A stretch of 64,000 nt of DNA from Dehalococcoidia bacterium (lineage in GTDB: Bacteria; Chloroflexota; Dehalococcoidia; Lucifugimonadales; UBA3495). The notes below the pieces were generated by a model. The model was given only the letters and a program-made list of their open reading frames with translations, did no database searches and was not told the origin of the DNA. Location: the NCBI GenBank assembly GCA_022827095.1, contig JAJDTP010000005.1:496001-560000 (forward strand), in the 5' to 3' direction. Position numbers and translations under genes: made by a program. How positions within the stretch are numbered: the first letter of the stretch is position 1; every line of letters begins with the position of its first letter. Shown here one piece after another: positions 8,306 to 15,393 of the stretch.

Positions 8306-9310
8306 CTATCCGAAACTCAGGGTGGCGTCGGACAGGCAAACGAGCTCATCGCGCTGGTTGACCCCCCGGATGCGGCACTGGACCTTACGCTGGCCGTACA
8401 GGTTGCCGCCCGTACCGGTCACTTCACCGGAGAAGGTGACCACGTCGCCGGCGCGGAACGGGGTGATGGCGCGCATCACGAGGTTGCCGCCGTTGTACAG
8501 GGCCTCAGGTGCGACGTTGAGCCCGATGAACCGGTCGACGTAGGACATGGTCGCTGGTCCGGCGTTTACCGCGCCGCCGAATATGTTCTGACGGGCGAAC
8601 TCCTCGTCGGTGTGGATGTTGCTTTCGCTAGGACGGCCAGCCAACCGTTGCGCGTTCTTGCGCAGGATGTTTGCAGTGGTTTCGCCGACCGACAGGGTGC
8701 GTGGCAGAGGTGTTCCGGCAAGGGCATTTTCCCAGGTGAGGAACTGCATCGGGTCCGGCACGGCGGACGCGTCAGCGGCAGGAGGCGCGCCGGAAGATGG
8801 CTCAGGAACCGAACGTTGCCCGGCGGAATACTCGAAGATACAGGTGTAGTCGTAGCTGGCTACTACCGCGCCCGCTTCGTCAAAAGCCGAGACCCGGAAG
8901 GTGACGAACTTACTGCCGCGTCGCTCGTATTTCTGATGCACCCGACGCGTGCCGGTAAGGGTTTCGCCGGACCGCACCGGGCGGTACCAGCGCATTTCGC
9001 ACTTGGCAAACGGAGTCTGGCGGCGGTTGGTCTGCGAACGTTCCTGGGCCACGAATCCGTTGGCCTCGGCGATTTCGTCCCGCAGCAAGGGCGCGTAGGT
9101 CAACGCCATGGTCGGCATGGCGAGCAAGGGGCCAGAATCCTGGCCGGGAGCCGGCATCGAGTATCGCGGGTCGGGGTTCTGGGCGCAGGCGGCATATTCG
9201 GCGATATTTTCCGCGGTCAGGGTCACCTGGGTTTCCCCGCCGGCCTGGCCGACGCGCACGGCATCGTACGTCCAAAGCCGCTCGGCTGTGGTCGCGTTGG
9301 TTTGGGTCAT
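8306..9310 (-). CDS. MaoC-like (double hot-dog) hydratase/dehydratase family protein
   Basis: This 334-residue protein has two hot-dog domains, as in MaoC-type enoyl-CoA hydratases with an N-terminal FAS1-like dehydratase half. The N-terminal half includes AEYAACAQNPDPRYSMPAP, where an active-site D/H pair is normally found. The C-terminal half includes HTDEEFARQNIFGGAVNAG and ends in the beta-rich FSGEVTGTGG strand region. The frame is open to 9481, but GGAGG before ATG 9310 and the domain boundary support the shorter start. It would hydrate an unsaturated acyl-CoA in a catabolic pathway (family knowledge); the actual substrate is unknown. Confidence 0.8.
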   Translation of the reverse strand: MTQTNATTAERLWTYDAVRVGQAGGETQVTLTAENIAEYAACAQNPDPRYSMPAPGQDSGPLLAMPTMALTYAPLLRDEIAEANGFVAQERSQTNRRQTPFAKCEMRWYRPVRSGETLTGTRRVHQKYERRGSKFVTFRVSAFDEAGAVVASYDYTCIFEYSAGQRSVPEPSSGAPPAADASAVPDPMQFLTWENALAGTPLPRTLSVGETTANILRKNAQRLAGRPSESNIHTDEEFARQNIFGGAVNAGPATMSYVDRFIGLNVAPEALYNGGNLVMRAITPFRAGDVVTFSGEVTGTGGNLYGQRKVQCRIRGVNQRDELVCLSDATLSFG

Positions 9311-9392
9311 GATGGCTGCCTCCTGGAAACTGCGGGGATTATAACCCGCATTGGCAGCCGGCCCCACAGCGCGCAGCCGGTGTGGCAATTCT

Positions 9393-10151
9393 CTAGGCGG
9401 GTTTGCGTGCCACGAACAGATTGCCACCGAAACCGCCTTCGTAGGAGTTGGTCTGCAAGTATTCCGCGCGCAGACCCACATCGCTCAACGCTTCCAGCCA
9501 CAACGCTTTGGGAAACAGCCCGCTGGTATGACGGTCGATTTCCACCTGGATATCGCCTTCGCGGTTTATGATGAACACGAACACGGATTCCACCGTGGTG
9601 GCTTCCGGAGATGGCTGAGCGACGTATTCTATGAATGTCACGTTGCTGTCTTCCGTTTCCCGGGTCCAGTCCACAACTCTTGCGCCGCCGAATGTATCCC
9701 GCAGGCAATCGGGAGCGAGCAAGACCAGCCCGCCGGGGTCCAGATGCGCCTGGGCCGTCTGGATGGCGGCCCGCAGGTCCTCTTCGGTCACCATGTAGTT
9801 GACGGCGTCGTGAATGGTGACCACGTCGAAGGTGCGACCCAGCCGGATGGTACGCATGTCGCCGAGGTGGTGGATGGTGTACGGGTTCAGGCTCCTGGAT
9901 ATTTCCAACATCTCCGGCGAGATGTCCACCGCCTCCGTCGTGAAATGGCGCGTGAAATGCGAAAGGAGGTGGCCGCCGCCGCATCCCAGGTCCAGCAGCC
10001 GGGCCCGTGGGTCCCAGGCCGGCTGATTTCCGGTCCATCCGAATTCCGACCAGATTAGATCCCGCCACTCCGCCGCTTCCACCGTGTATTCCTCGGGCGG
10101 GCTGATGATCGGCCAAAGGTGGGCCAGGTCGTGGTAGAGGCGCAGGGTCAC
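9393..10151 (-). CDS. Class I SAM-dependent methyltransferase
   Basis: The 252-residue product has the SAM-binding motif I LLDLGCGGGHLLSHF (about residues 51-65), followed by an acidic motif II region DISPEMLEISRSL and motif III FDVVTIHDAVNYM. This is the Rossmann-like class I fold; the acceptor is unknown. It appears to start at a GTG (10151), seven bases after the stop of the small gene upstream, and the N-terminus LRLYHDLAHLWPIISPPEEY is typical of small-molecule methyltransferases of this kind. Probably co-transcribed with the 79-residue gene. Confidence 0.87.
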   Translation of the reverse strand: MTLRLYHDLAHLWPIISPPEEYTVEAAEWRDLIWSEFGWTGNQPAWDPRARLLDLGCGGGHLLSHFTRHFTTEAVDISPEMLEISRSLNPYTIHHLGDMRTIRLGRTFDVVTIHDAVNYMVTEEDLRAAIQTAQAHLDPGGLVLLAPDCLRDTFGGARVVDWTRETEDSNVTFIEYVAQPSPEATTVESVFVFIINREGDIQVEIDRHTSGLFPKALWLEALSDVGLRAEYLQTNSYEGGFGGNLFVARKPA

Positions 10152-10158
10152 AACGAGT

Positions 10159-10398
10159 TCAGGCTACCTTGGCGGTGACGCCGAAAGTGTCGACGTACAG
10201 GAATTCCCGTATGCGGCCCAGGGCGGACGCCGAAGCCGGCGGATTGTTGTAGAGCCATCGCTCCAGATTGCTGACGATGACGCCGGGCTCCAGCTCAATT
10301 GCGGGACGCCCCAGTCGTTCCCACCTCGCGATCATGCGAGCGGTGTCGGCCGGAACTGCCAAGTCCGGGTTGACTCTTGCTGCAGAATAAACGCTCAT
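10159..10398 (-). CDS. Small hypothetical protein, 79 aa
   Basis: A 79-residue protein of unknown family. ATG 10398 is preferred over the in-frame ATG at 10446 because the upstream extension is unlike a folded N-terminus. The visible pattern is a helical half (ADTARMIARWERLGRPAIE) followed by NLERWLYNNPP and a C-terminal strand-rich end. It immediately precedes the methyltransferase gene. An 8-bp inverted repeat overlaps its start codon, which suggests control at this point. No catalytic motif is visible. Confidence 0.55.
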   Translation of the reverse strand: MSVYSAARVNPDLAVPADTARMIARWERLGRPAIELEPGVIVSNLERWLYNNPPASASALGRIREFLYVDTFGVTAKVA

Positions 10399-10429
10399 TG
10401 TTCGACCCCATGTTCTGATTACGAACAAT
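10397..10429. promoter_or_regulatory. Inverted repeat overlapping the start of the 79-aa gene (operator candidate)
   Basis: ATTGTTCG (10397-10404) and CGAACAAT (10422-10429) form a perfect 8-bp inverted repeat with a 17-base spacer. The arm-to-arm centre distance of 25 bases is longer than usual for a single dimer, so it could be an operator or an RNA stem that hides the start codon (inference). Confidence 0.4.
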
Positions 10430-10485
10430 TGTACGGTGTATAGCACATAAGCGCAAGGGTCGCCGACGAGCTAAACCGGCGCGAT

Positions 10486-11229
10486 TCACTCCGTTGACAA
10501 TTGGTTCAACCAGGACTCGATCAAGTCGACCCCTCGAGCTCCCGCGCTAACGTGGGCGATGCGGCCCTGTTTGTCGATGAACACGTAGCTCGGCACGCCG
10601 CGGATCCCGTAGGCTCCGGCCAGTTGCGCCTGCGCGTCGTACACGTTCGGGAAAGTGAGTTCATTGCGTTCCACGAATTCCACGGTGGCTCCCTCGGTGG
10701 TGTTGAACTGGGAGACGCCGATGACATCGATGCCGGCGGCATCCAGCTTTTCCCGGTAAAGGGAGGCGACGGCGGGCAACTCCCGCCCACAGTGGGGTCA
10801 CCAGGGCGCCCAGAACGCCAGTAGCGTGGGCGAACCGTAGGCGTCTGGCAGCGAGAACTCGGAGCCATCCAGCATCTGGGCGTTGAATAGTATCGCCGGT
10901 TGCCGGTCTTCGGTCGTGGCCCTGGTCGGCGCAGGCCAGGGTGTGTAGGTGGGCTGCGGTCGCGGCGTGTACGTTGGCGCCGGAGTGTCGGTGGGTGGAG
11001 CGAGAGTCGGCGTAAGTGCCGGCGTTGGCGGGATCGTGGGATCCGCGGTGGGCAAGAGCGCCTCGACAGTGGCGCTGTAGTCGCCGGCTTTGGTTTCGAC
11101 TGGCGTTTGGTTGCACCCAATCGTCGCCGCGCACAGGGCCAGTGCGGAGACAACGAACATAAGGCGTTGCAAAAAACGACGGTTCACTCGTCCCGCGATA
11201 TTGAGTGTAGCGGACGTCCGGTGGTTCAT
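10486..11229 (-). CDS. TlpA-like thioredoxin lipoprotein, candidate selenoprotein (in-frame UGA, UPHC motif)
   Basis: Read as one frame, this encodes 247 residues with a TGA codon at 10800-10798 (residue 144). Upstream are a lipoprotein-type signal ending ATIGC, a Pro/Thr-rich tether (about residues 55-105) and the start of a thioredoxin fold ending FWAPW. Downstream the same frame continues PHCGRELPAVASLYREKL and GVPSYVFIDKQG (cis-Pro loop). TlpA/ResA-type proteins read FWAxWCxxCxxELP, so UGA replaces exactly the first redox cysteine, giving U-P-H-C. A hairpin fitting a bacterial SECIS follows. The best explanation is selenocysteine; a nonsense mutation or sequencing error is the alternative. 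It would act as an extracytoplasmic thiol-selenol oxidoreductase. Confidence 0.82.
10771..10800 (-). promoter_or_regulatory. Candidate bacterial SECIS element after UGA of the TlpA-like gene
   Basis: After the UGA (10800-10798), GGCGGG pairs perfectly with CCCGCC around a loop AGTTG (10787-10771 on the minus strand). The stem is 6 bp, the apical loop 5 bases with G in its second position, and the loop begins 16 bases after the UGA. These agree with the published general bSECIS model (stem of at least 4 bp, G within the first two loop positions, loop 16-37 bases from UGA). Confidence 0.6.
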
Positions 11230-11486
11230 GACACATCTACCGTAGCATACTTTTCCGCCACGGGGGACGGGTCGTCGTCAGAAGTAGGGGCCGGCCGCCG
11301 CGCCCGACCCTGGAGAATTATTTGCTAAGCCCGGGCGCCAGGTCGCGGTCGTTCGCAGCCAACCCATGCTGGTGCGATATACTACCCGGAACAGCTTGTT
11401 ATTCACCGCTCTCACCGTTTTCGGTTACATGCTGCTTAGGAAGCCGATGGGAAACCGGAGCGGTCCCGCCTGTGCAGGAGCCACCA

Positions 11487-13163
11487 GTGGTTATACCGAA
11501 AGACGACGACACCATCCGCGAACGGACCGAGGCCTGGCAGCAACGCGCTGATGCGGCTCCCAAGCGCAAGGGCGCTTACAAGACCCTCAGCCAGCTTCCT
11601 GTCGCGCCGGTGTACGGCCCGTCAGATTTGGCCGATACCGAATACCTGGCGGACATCGGCCTGCCGGGGGAGTATCCGTACCTGCGGGGGGTGCATCCCT
11701 CCGGTTACCGCTCCCGCCTGTGGACGATGCGGATGTTCGCCGGATTCGGGCAGCCGGCCGAAACCAACGAGCGATTCCGTTTCCTGCTGGATCAGGGCGA
11801 GACCGGCCTCAGCGTCGCGTTCGACATGCCCACGCTCTACGGCTATGACCACGACGACGAGCGGGCCCGGGGCGAATTCGGCAAGTGCGGCGTGGCCGTG
11901 TCGTGTCTGGAGGACATGCAGACGGTCTTCGACGGCATACCTCTGGATCAGGTCACCACTTCGATGACCATCAACAGCCCGGCCGCGATCATCTGGGCGA
12001 TGTACATAGCCGCCGCCGAGCGACAGGGAGCGCAGATAGATTCCCTGGGCGGCACGCTACAGAACGATATCCTCAAGGAATACATCGCCCAGAATGAGTA
12101 CATCTTCCCCCCGCACCCGTCCATGAGGCTGGTGGTTGACACCGTTGAGTTCGCCACCGACCGGATGCCGCGGTTCAACCCGATCAGCATCAGCGGCTAC
12201 CACATACGTGAGGCAGGCAGCAACGCGGTGCAGGAACTGGCGTTCACGCTGGCCGACGGGTTTGAATACGTGCGCCACTGTATCGAGCGGGGGATGGCGG
12301 TGGATGATTTCGCGCCACGCCTGAGCTTCTTCTTCAACGTGCACAACGACTTCTTCGAGGAGATCGCGAAGTTCCGCTCGGCGAGGCGGATCTGGGCTCG
12401 GGAGATGAAGGAAACTTTCGGCGCCGAGTCGGAGCGCTCGGGCTGGATGCGGTTCCACGCCCAGACTTCCGGGGCGTCGCTGACCGCGCAACAACCTGAG
12501 AATAACGTGGTGCGAGTCTCGCTACAGGCTCTCGCCGCAGTGCTGGGCGGCTGCCAGTCGCTGCACACCAACAGCAAGGACGAGGCCTGGGCCTTGCCGT
12601 CCGCCGATGCCGCCCTACAGGCCCTGCGCACCCAGCAGATCATCGCCCACGAAACGGGCGTCACCGGCACCGTGGACCCGCTGGGCGGCAGCTACTTCGT
12701 GGAGGCGCTGACCAACCAGGTGGAGGCGCGCGCTTACGACTACTTCGAGCAGATCGACCGGCAGGGCGGTGTGATACCGGCGCTGGAGTCGGGCTACTTC
12801 CAACGTGAGATTGCCGACGCGGCCTACATCTACCAGCAGGAAGAGGACCGCAGGGAGCGCATCACGGTGGGCGTCAACGACTACGTGGATGCCGACGAGA
12901 GCCTGTCCATTCCTATCCTCCGAGTCGACGAGGCCGGCGAACAGCGCCACATCGCCCACCTGGATGAGGTCAAGCGGCGGCGCGATGACCGCGAGGTGGC
13001 GTCACGCCTGCGCGCGCTGGAGTCGGCCGCCCGTGGGTCCGGCAGCGAGGCCAACCTGATGTACCCGCTGATTGAAGCCGTCAAGGCGGAAGCGACGCTG
13101 GGCGAGATGATGGGCGTGTTCCGCGACGTGTTCGGCGAGTACCAGCCGACTTGGGGGTTTTAG
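11487..13163 (+). CDS. Cobalamin-dependent acyl-CoA mutase large subunit, isobutyryl-CoA-mutase-like
   Basis: This 558-residue TIM-barrel subunit of the methylmalonyl-CoA mutase family rearranges acyl-CoA carbon skeletons by a radical route with adenosylcobalamin. Family blocks seen include [44 protein letters not shown] and [13 protein letters not shown]. Aligning by eye to Propionibacterium MutB, Tyr89 corresponds to Phe84 (RMFAG) and Arg207 to Gln202 (YIAQN). Phe/Gln is the pair found in isobutyryl-CoA mutase, where no carboxylate is bound. GTG 11487 has AGGAG six bases upstream; an open frame back to 11322 looks untranslated. The B12-binding small subunit is not in the window. Confidence 0.88.
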   Translation: MVIPKDDDTIRERTEAWQQRADAAPKRKGAYKTLSQLPVAPVYGPSDLADTEYLADIGLPGEYPYLRGVHPSGYRSRLWTMRMFAGFGQPAETNERFRFLLDQGETGLSVAFDMPTLYGYDHDDERARGEFGKCGVAVSCLEDMQTVFDGIPLDQVTTSMTINSPAAIIWAMYIAAAERQGAQIDSLGGTLQNDILKEYIAQNEYIFPPHPSMRLVVDTVEFATDRMPRFNPISISGYHIREAGSNAVQELAFTLADGFEYVRHCIERGMAVDDFAPRLSFFFNVHNDFFEEIAKFRSARRIWAREMKETFGAESERSGWMRFHAQTSGASLTAQQPENNVVRVSLQALAAVLGGCQSLHTNSKDEAWALPSADAALQALRTQQIIAHETGVTGTVDPLGGSYFVEALTNQVEARAYDYFEQIDRQGGVIPALESGYFQREIADAAYIYQQEEDRRERITVGVNDYVDADESLSIPILRVDEAGEQRHIAHLDEVKRRRDDREVASRLRALESAARGSGSEANLMYPLIEAVKAEATLGEMMGVFRDVFGEYQPTWGF

Positions 13164-13211
13164 GGACAGTATTCAGGCAATATATTGCCAATTCCGACAC
13201 GACTCGGGTGA

Positions 13212-13240
13212 TTGCGACAAAACCATGCCGATGATAAAAT
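13212..13240 (+). promoter_or_regulatory. Sigma-70-type promoter of the RT-associated RNA
   Basis: TTGCGA (13212-13217), a 17-base spacer and TAAAAT (13235-13240) form a good sigma-70 promoter. The predicted transcription start at about 13247 coincides with the first base before a perfect 7-bp hairpin, some 240 bases before the RT start codon. Confidence 0.6.
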
Positions 13241-13246
13241 TAAACT

Positions 13247-13480
13247 ATCCGACGTGTAGGCGTCGGAGTATGCGTTTATAGTACAATCGCGTCGCAGTCG
13301 TCAAGACGGCTATGATGAGTTTGGCTATCATCGTATGATCTCCATTATCGGAGTGCGGCACGACAGTTCAGCTGTCGGAATTGGCGTCGGAGCTTTAGAG
13401 TTAAGCCCCGAGGTCAGCAAAGCATACGGGGGAGAGGGAGACTGGCCGCGAGTCGCTTGACCTCGCTCCCGTTGGATAAA
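13247..13480 (+). ncRNA. Structured non-coding RNA candidate upstream of the reverse transcriptase
   Basis: The 322-base gap before the RT gene holds a promoter and several stems. Hairpin 1 pairs 13248-13254 with 13261-13267 (7 bp, loop TGTAGG). Hairpin 2 pairs CGACAG 13361-13366 with CTGTCG 13372-13377. A long-range 8-bp pairing joins CGAGGTCA 13409-13416 to TGACCTCG 13458-13465. DRT2-type systems carry an ncRNA of a few hundred bases exactly here that serves as RT template. Extent and function are inferred; no covariance was tested. Confidence 0.55.
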
Positions 13481-13485
13481 GTCGC

Positions 13486-14736
13486 ATGTCGCGGGTAACA
13501 ACATGGTACGACAGGAAGCCGTACCTTCACTTTGACTTACCTCTCAGCGAGCGCAAGGCGACTGAGTATGTTAGCGATCCGGAGCGGATAGCACGGCACC
13601 CATTTTATCCGTTCATCTCTTATACGTTAACCACTCCACGCATTAGAAAATCGCCTCCCGGTGGCTCTAAGCCGTTCGCCAATGAGCCTAAGGAGCGTCT
13701 CATCGCATATCCTGCCCACAAAGATGGGTACATATTTGCCTATTACAAGACAAAACTGGAGATCCCATACGAAGCATGGCTCAAGTCCAAAGGGTTGGAT
13801 AATACTGTGACGGCTTTCCGTCGTACTGGTGCGAACAATATCACTTTAGCGAAAAAGGCGTTTGGCTTTATTGCTGATAATCCCGGCTGCCAAATAGTTG
13901 TCACTGATGTCGAATCGTTCTTTGATAACATAAACCACCAGCAGCTCAAAGAGATATGGGCTCGGTTTCAGGATAGCGATTCGTTACCAAAAGACCACTA
14001 CGCTGTGTACAAGGCTATCACCAGATATAGCGTTGTAGAGCGTCATAAAATTTACAACCTGTTTGGCATAAGGATGTTCAGCGGTCGTAATCGCGACGAC
14101 CAACCGCTGCGGCTTTGCACACCGCAACAACTTCGTGACAAAGTCTTGGCCAGAAACCTTGTTAAGTCGAACCCGGGGCTACCGCAAGGTGTGGGTATAC
14201 CGCAGGGATCCCAGTTGAGCCCCCTACTGTCCAATATGTACATGGCGGACTTGGATGTGGCGATGCATGGATTCGTGAATCCAATTGGCGGAGCATATTG
14301 GAGGTATTGCGACGACATTTTACTGGTCATACCTGATAAGTATCGTAGTGATGAGCTGATGGGAAACCTAGACTCAGAGTTAGAATGCCTGTCGCTGAAA
14401 CGCAGTATCCCAAAAACGCAGATTATCGATCACGCTGAGCTATTTGCGGGGCGTCAACTACAATACCTAGGTTTTATGTTCAACGGCGTCGAAGCGGTCA
14501 TCCGCCCGTCATCAATCCATCGTTACCACCGGAAGGTGAAAAAGGCACTCCAAGCCGCCGTATCCGGCGCGACTGCGAGAGCGAGCGTTCCGGCCATGTT
14601 ACACCACTGCGCAAGAAAGCTCTGTACAATATGTACTCAAACCTGCCGGTACGCGGGAAAAAGATCAAATCCCGCAAGAAGCGGCAGAAATTCAGCGGCA
14701 ACTTCATTGATTACATGGCTAAATCTGCTAATGTGA
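13486..14736 (+). CDS. Defence-type reverse transcriptase, DRT2 (UG2)-like, frameshifted at C-terminus
   Basis: The frame encodes 416 residues. RT motifs in order are the N-terminal WYDRKPYLHFDLPLS, VVTDVESFFDNINHQQL (motif A, catalytic Asp), GIPQGSQLSPLLSNMYM (motif B), YCDDILLVIP (catalytic YCDD) and QLQYLGFMFNG. The YHFD-type start, YCDD centre, lack of a maturase/endonuclease domain and lack of retron-type VTG all favour the DRT2/UG2 antiviral group. That subgroup call is from memory of the family. After about residue 357 the frame turns into nonsense; the natural C-terminus continues in the -1 frame to 14813. Codon use and lower GC than neighbours indicate transfer. The start is the first ATG after the RNA region. 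Confidence 0.85.
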   Translation: MSRVTTWYDRKPYLHFDLPLSERKATEYVSDPERIARHPFYPFISYTLTTPRIRKSPPGGSKPFANEPKERLIAYPAHKDGYIFAYYKTKLEIPYEAWLKSKGLDNTVTAFRRTGANNITLAKKAFGFIADNPGCQIVVTDVESFFDNINHQQLKEIWARFQDSDSLPKDHYAVYKAITRYSVVERHKIYNLFGIRMFSGRNRDDQPLRLCTPQQLRDKVLARNLVKSNPGLPQGVGIPQGSQLSPLLSNMYMADLDVAMHGFVNPIGGAYWRYCDDILLVIPDKYRSDELMGNLDSELECLSLKRSIPKTQIIDHAELFAGRQLQYLGFMFNGVEAVIRPSSIHRYHRKVKKALQAAVSGATARASVPAMLHHCARKLCTICTQTCRYAGKRSNPARSGRNSAATSLITWLNLLM

Positions 14737-14813
14737 TGCACTCGCAGCGTATTGAACGGCAACGGAAGAGAACGTTGCGCAGATTGAGGGCATCGCTCAA
14801 CAAACGCCATTGA
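14558..14813 (+). pseudogene. Displaced C-terminal segment of the reverse transcriptase (-1 frame)
   Basis: From about 14558 the -1 frame reads RIRRDCESERSGH, TPLRKKALYNMYSNLPVRG and a very basic tail ending RRLRASLNKRH. This is the expected thumb/C-terminal end of the RT. A single missing base near 14551-14560 would restore a protein of about 442 residues. Alternatives are an assembly error or a -1 ribosomal slip at the upstream AAAAAG (about 14540-14545), which is not a perfect slippery heptamer. Confidence 0.7.
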
Positions 14814-14839
14814 CCATTAAGAATGGAGGTCGTCCTCTA

Positions 14840-15000
14840 GAACGGACGCCCTCCGGGTGTCGATCACCCGTTGCTCGATGTTCTGCGGCACCTGCTCGTG
14901 GTGGTCGAACTCGAACCGGCAGGAGCCGGGCCCGCTGGTCATCGAACAGAAATCCCGGGAGTTCTGTAGCACCTCGGCCCGAGGAACTTCATCCAGGGAA
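14840..15000 (-). pseudogene. Decayed fragment of the C-terminal end of EF-G
   Basis: On the minus strand this region reads EVPRAEVLQNSRDFCSMTS and then FEFDHHEQVPQNIEQRVID, clearly related to the last 45 or so residues of the intact EF-G at 15394-17421 (EVPQSEVQRYSQDLRSMTG and FEFGHYEQVPQNIEQRVID). DNA similarity is also obvious by eye over about 130 bases. The rest of the gene is missing and residues such as the conserved Gly-Gly-Arg are altered. It lies between the RT gene and a small membrane-protein gene. It may be a duplication remnant or the footprint of an insertion at the end of an EF-G gene. Confidence 0.8.
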
Positions 15001-15046
15001 TGCACACGGGCCACGAGGCGTTGCTCGTGCATTGGCGAGTGTCTCG

Positions 15047-15322
15047 TTAGCCAAGCACCCTAAGGATGATGCCGCCAACGATGATGGTGCCCATCAATCC
15101 TATAACCGTGAGGTAAACTCGGGTGAGGTTGGCTTCTACACGGCCCAGCCGGGCGTTGTTCTCCTGTCGAAACTCGCGCTGTTCGGCGCGCTGTTCTTCC
15201 CGGTACTGCCGCTGTTCCTCAATGAACAACGCCATCGTGGCTTCCAGTACGGCCAAGCGGGATTCGATGGCTGCCAAGCGTTGTTCCACGCCTGGTAACG
15301 GGGCTGCTGCTTGCGTTGTCAT
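15047..15322 (-). CDS. Small coiled-coil protein with C-terminal membrane anchor, 91 aa
   Basis: Residues about 10-65 form a strongly charged coiled coil (EQRLAAIESRLAVLEATMA, then a Glu/Gln/Arg-rich stretch). Residues about 68-90 are one hydrophobic helix (VYLTVIGLMGTIIVGGIIL). This layout resembles haemolysin XhlA-like and other small tail-anchored coiled-coil proteins of unknown role. It follows EF-G on the same strand after a 70-base gap that holds a strong hairpin. Function unknown; the clean domain pattern supports a real gene. Confidence 0.68.
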   Translation of the reverse strand: MTTQAAAPLPGVEQRLAAIESRLAVLEATMALFIEEQRQYREEQRAEQREFRQENNARLGRVEANLTRVYLTVIGLMGTIIVGGIILRVLG

Positions 15323-15343
15323 ACCATCCCTTGAGTACCAGTA

Positions 15344-15364
15344 GGGCGGGTTTCAAACCCGCCC
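15344..15364. other. 8-bp GC hairpin downstream of EF-G
   Basis: GGGCGGGT (15344-15351) pairs with ACCCGCCC (15357-15364) around TTCAA, between EF-G and the small coiled-coil gene. It could terminate EF-G transcription, but there is no clear T-run on the minus strand. Its core is very similar to the hairpin at 47339-47360. Confidence 0.5.
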
Positions 15365-15393
15365 CATTTGTCGCTCGGTTTCGCCGCTGACAG

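Noticed and set aside
13335-13460. Small ORF of 41 residues upstream of the RT
   Set aside because: No ribosome-binding site, and it lies within the putative structured RNA. It is kept only as part of the stop-poor observation.
13486-14736. Retron or group II intron reverse transcriptase
   Set aside because: No retron VTG or NAxxH motifs, no msr/msd-like inverted repeat layout, no maturase or HNH domain; the overall pattern fits DRT2-type RTs better.
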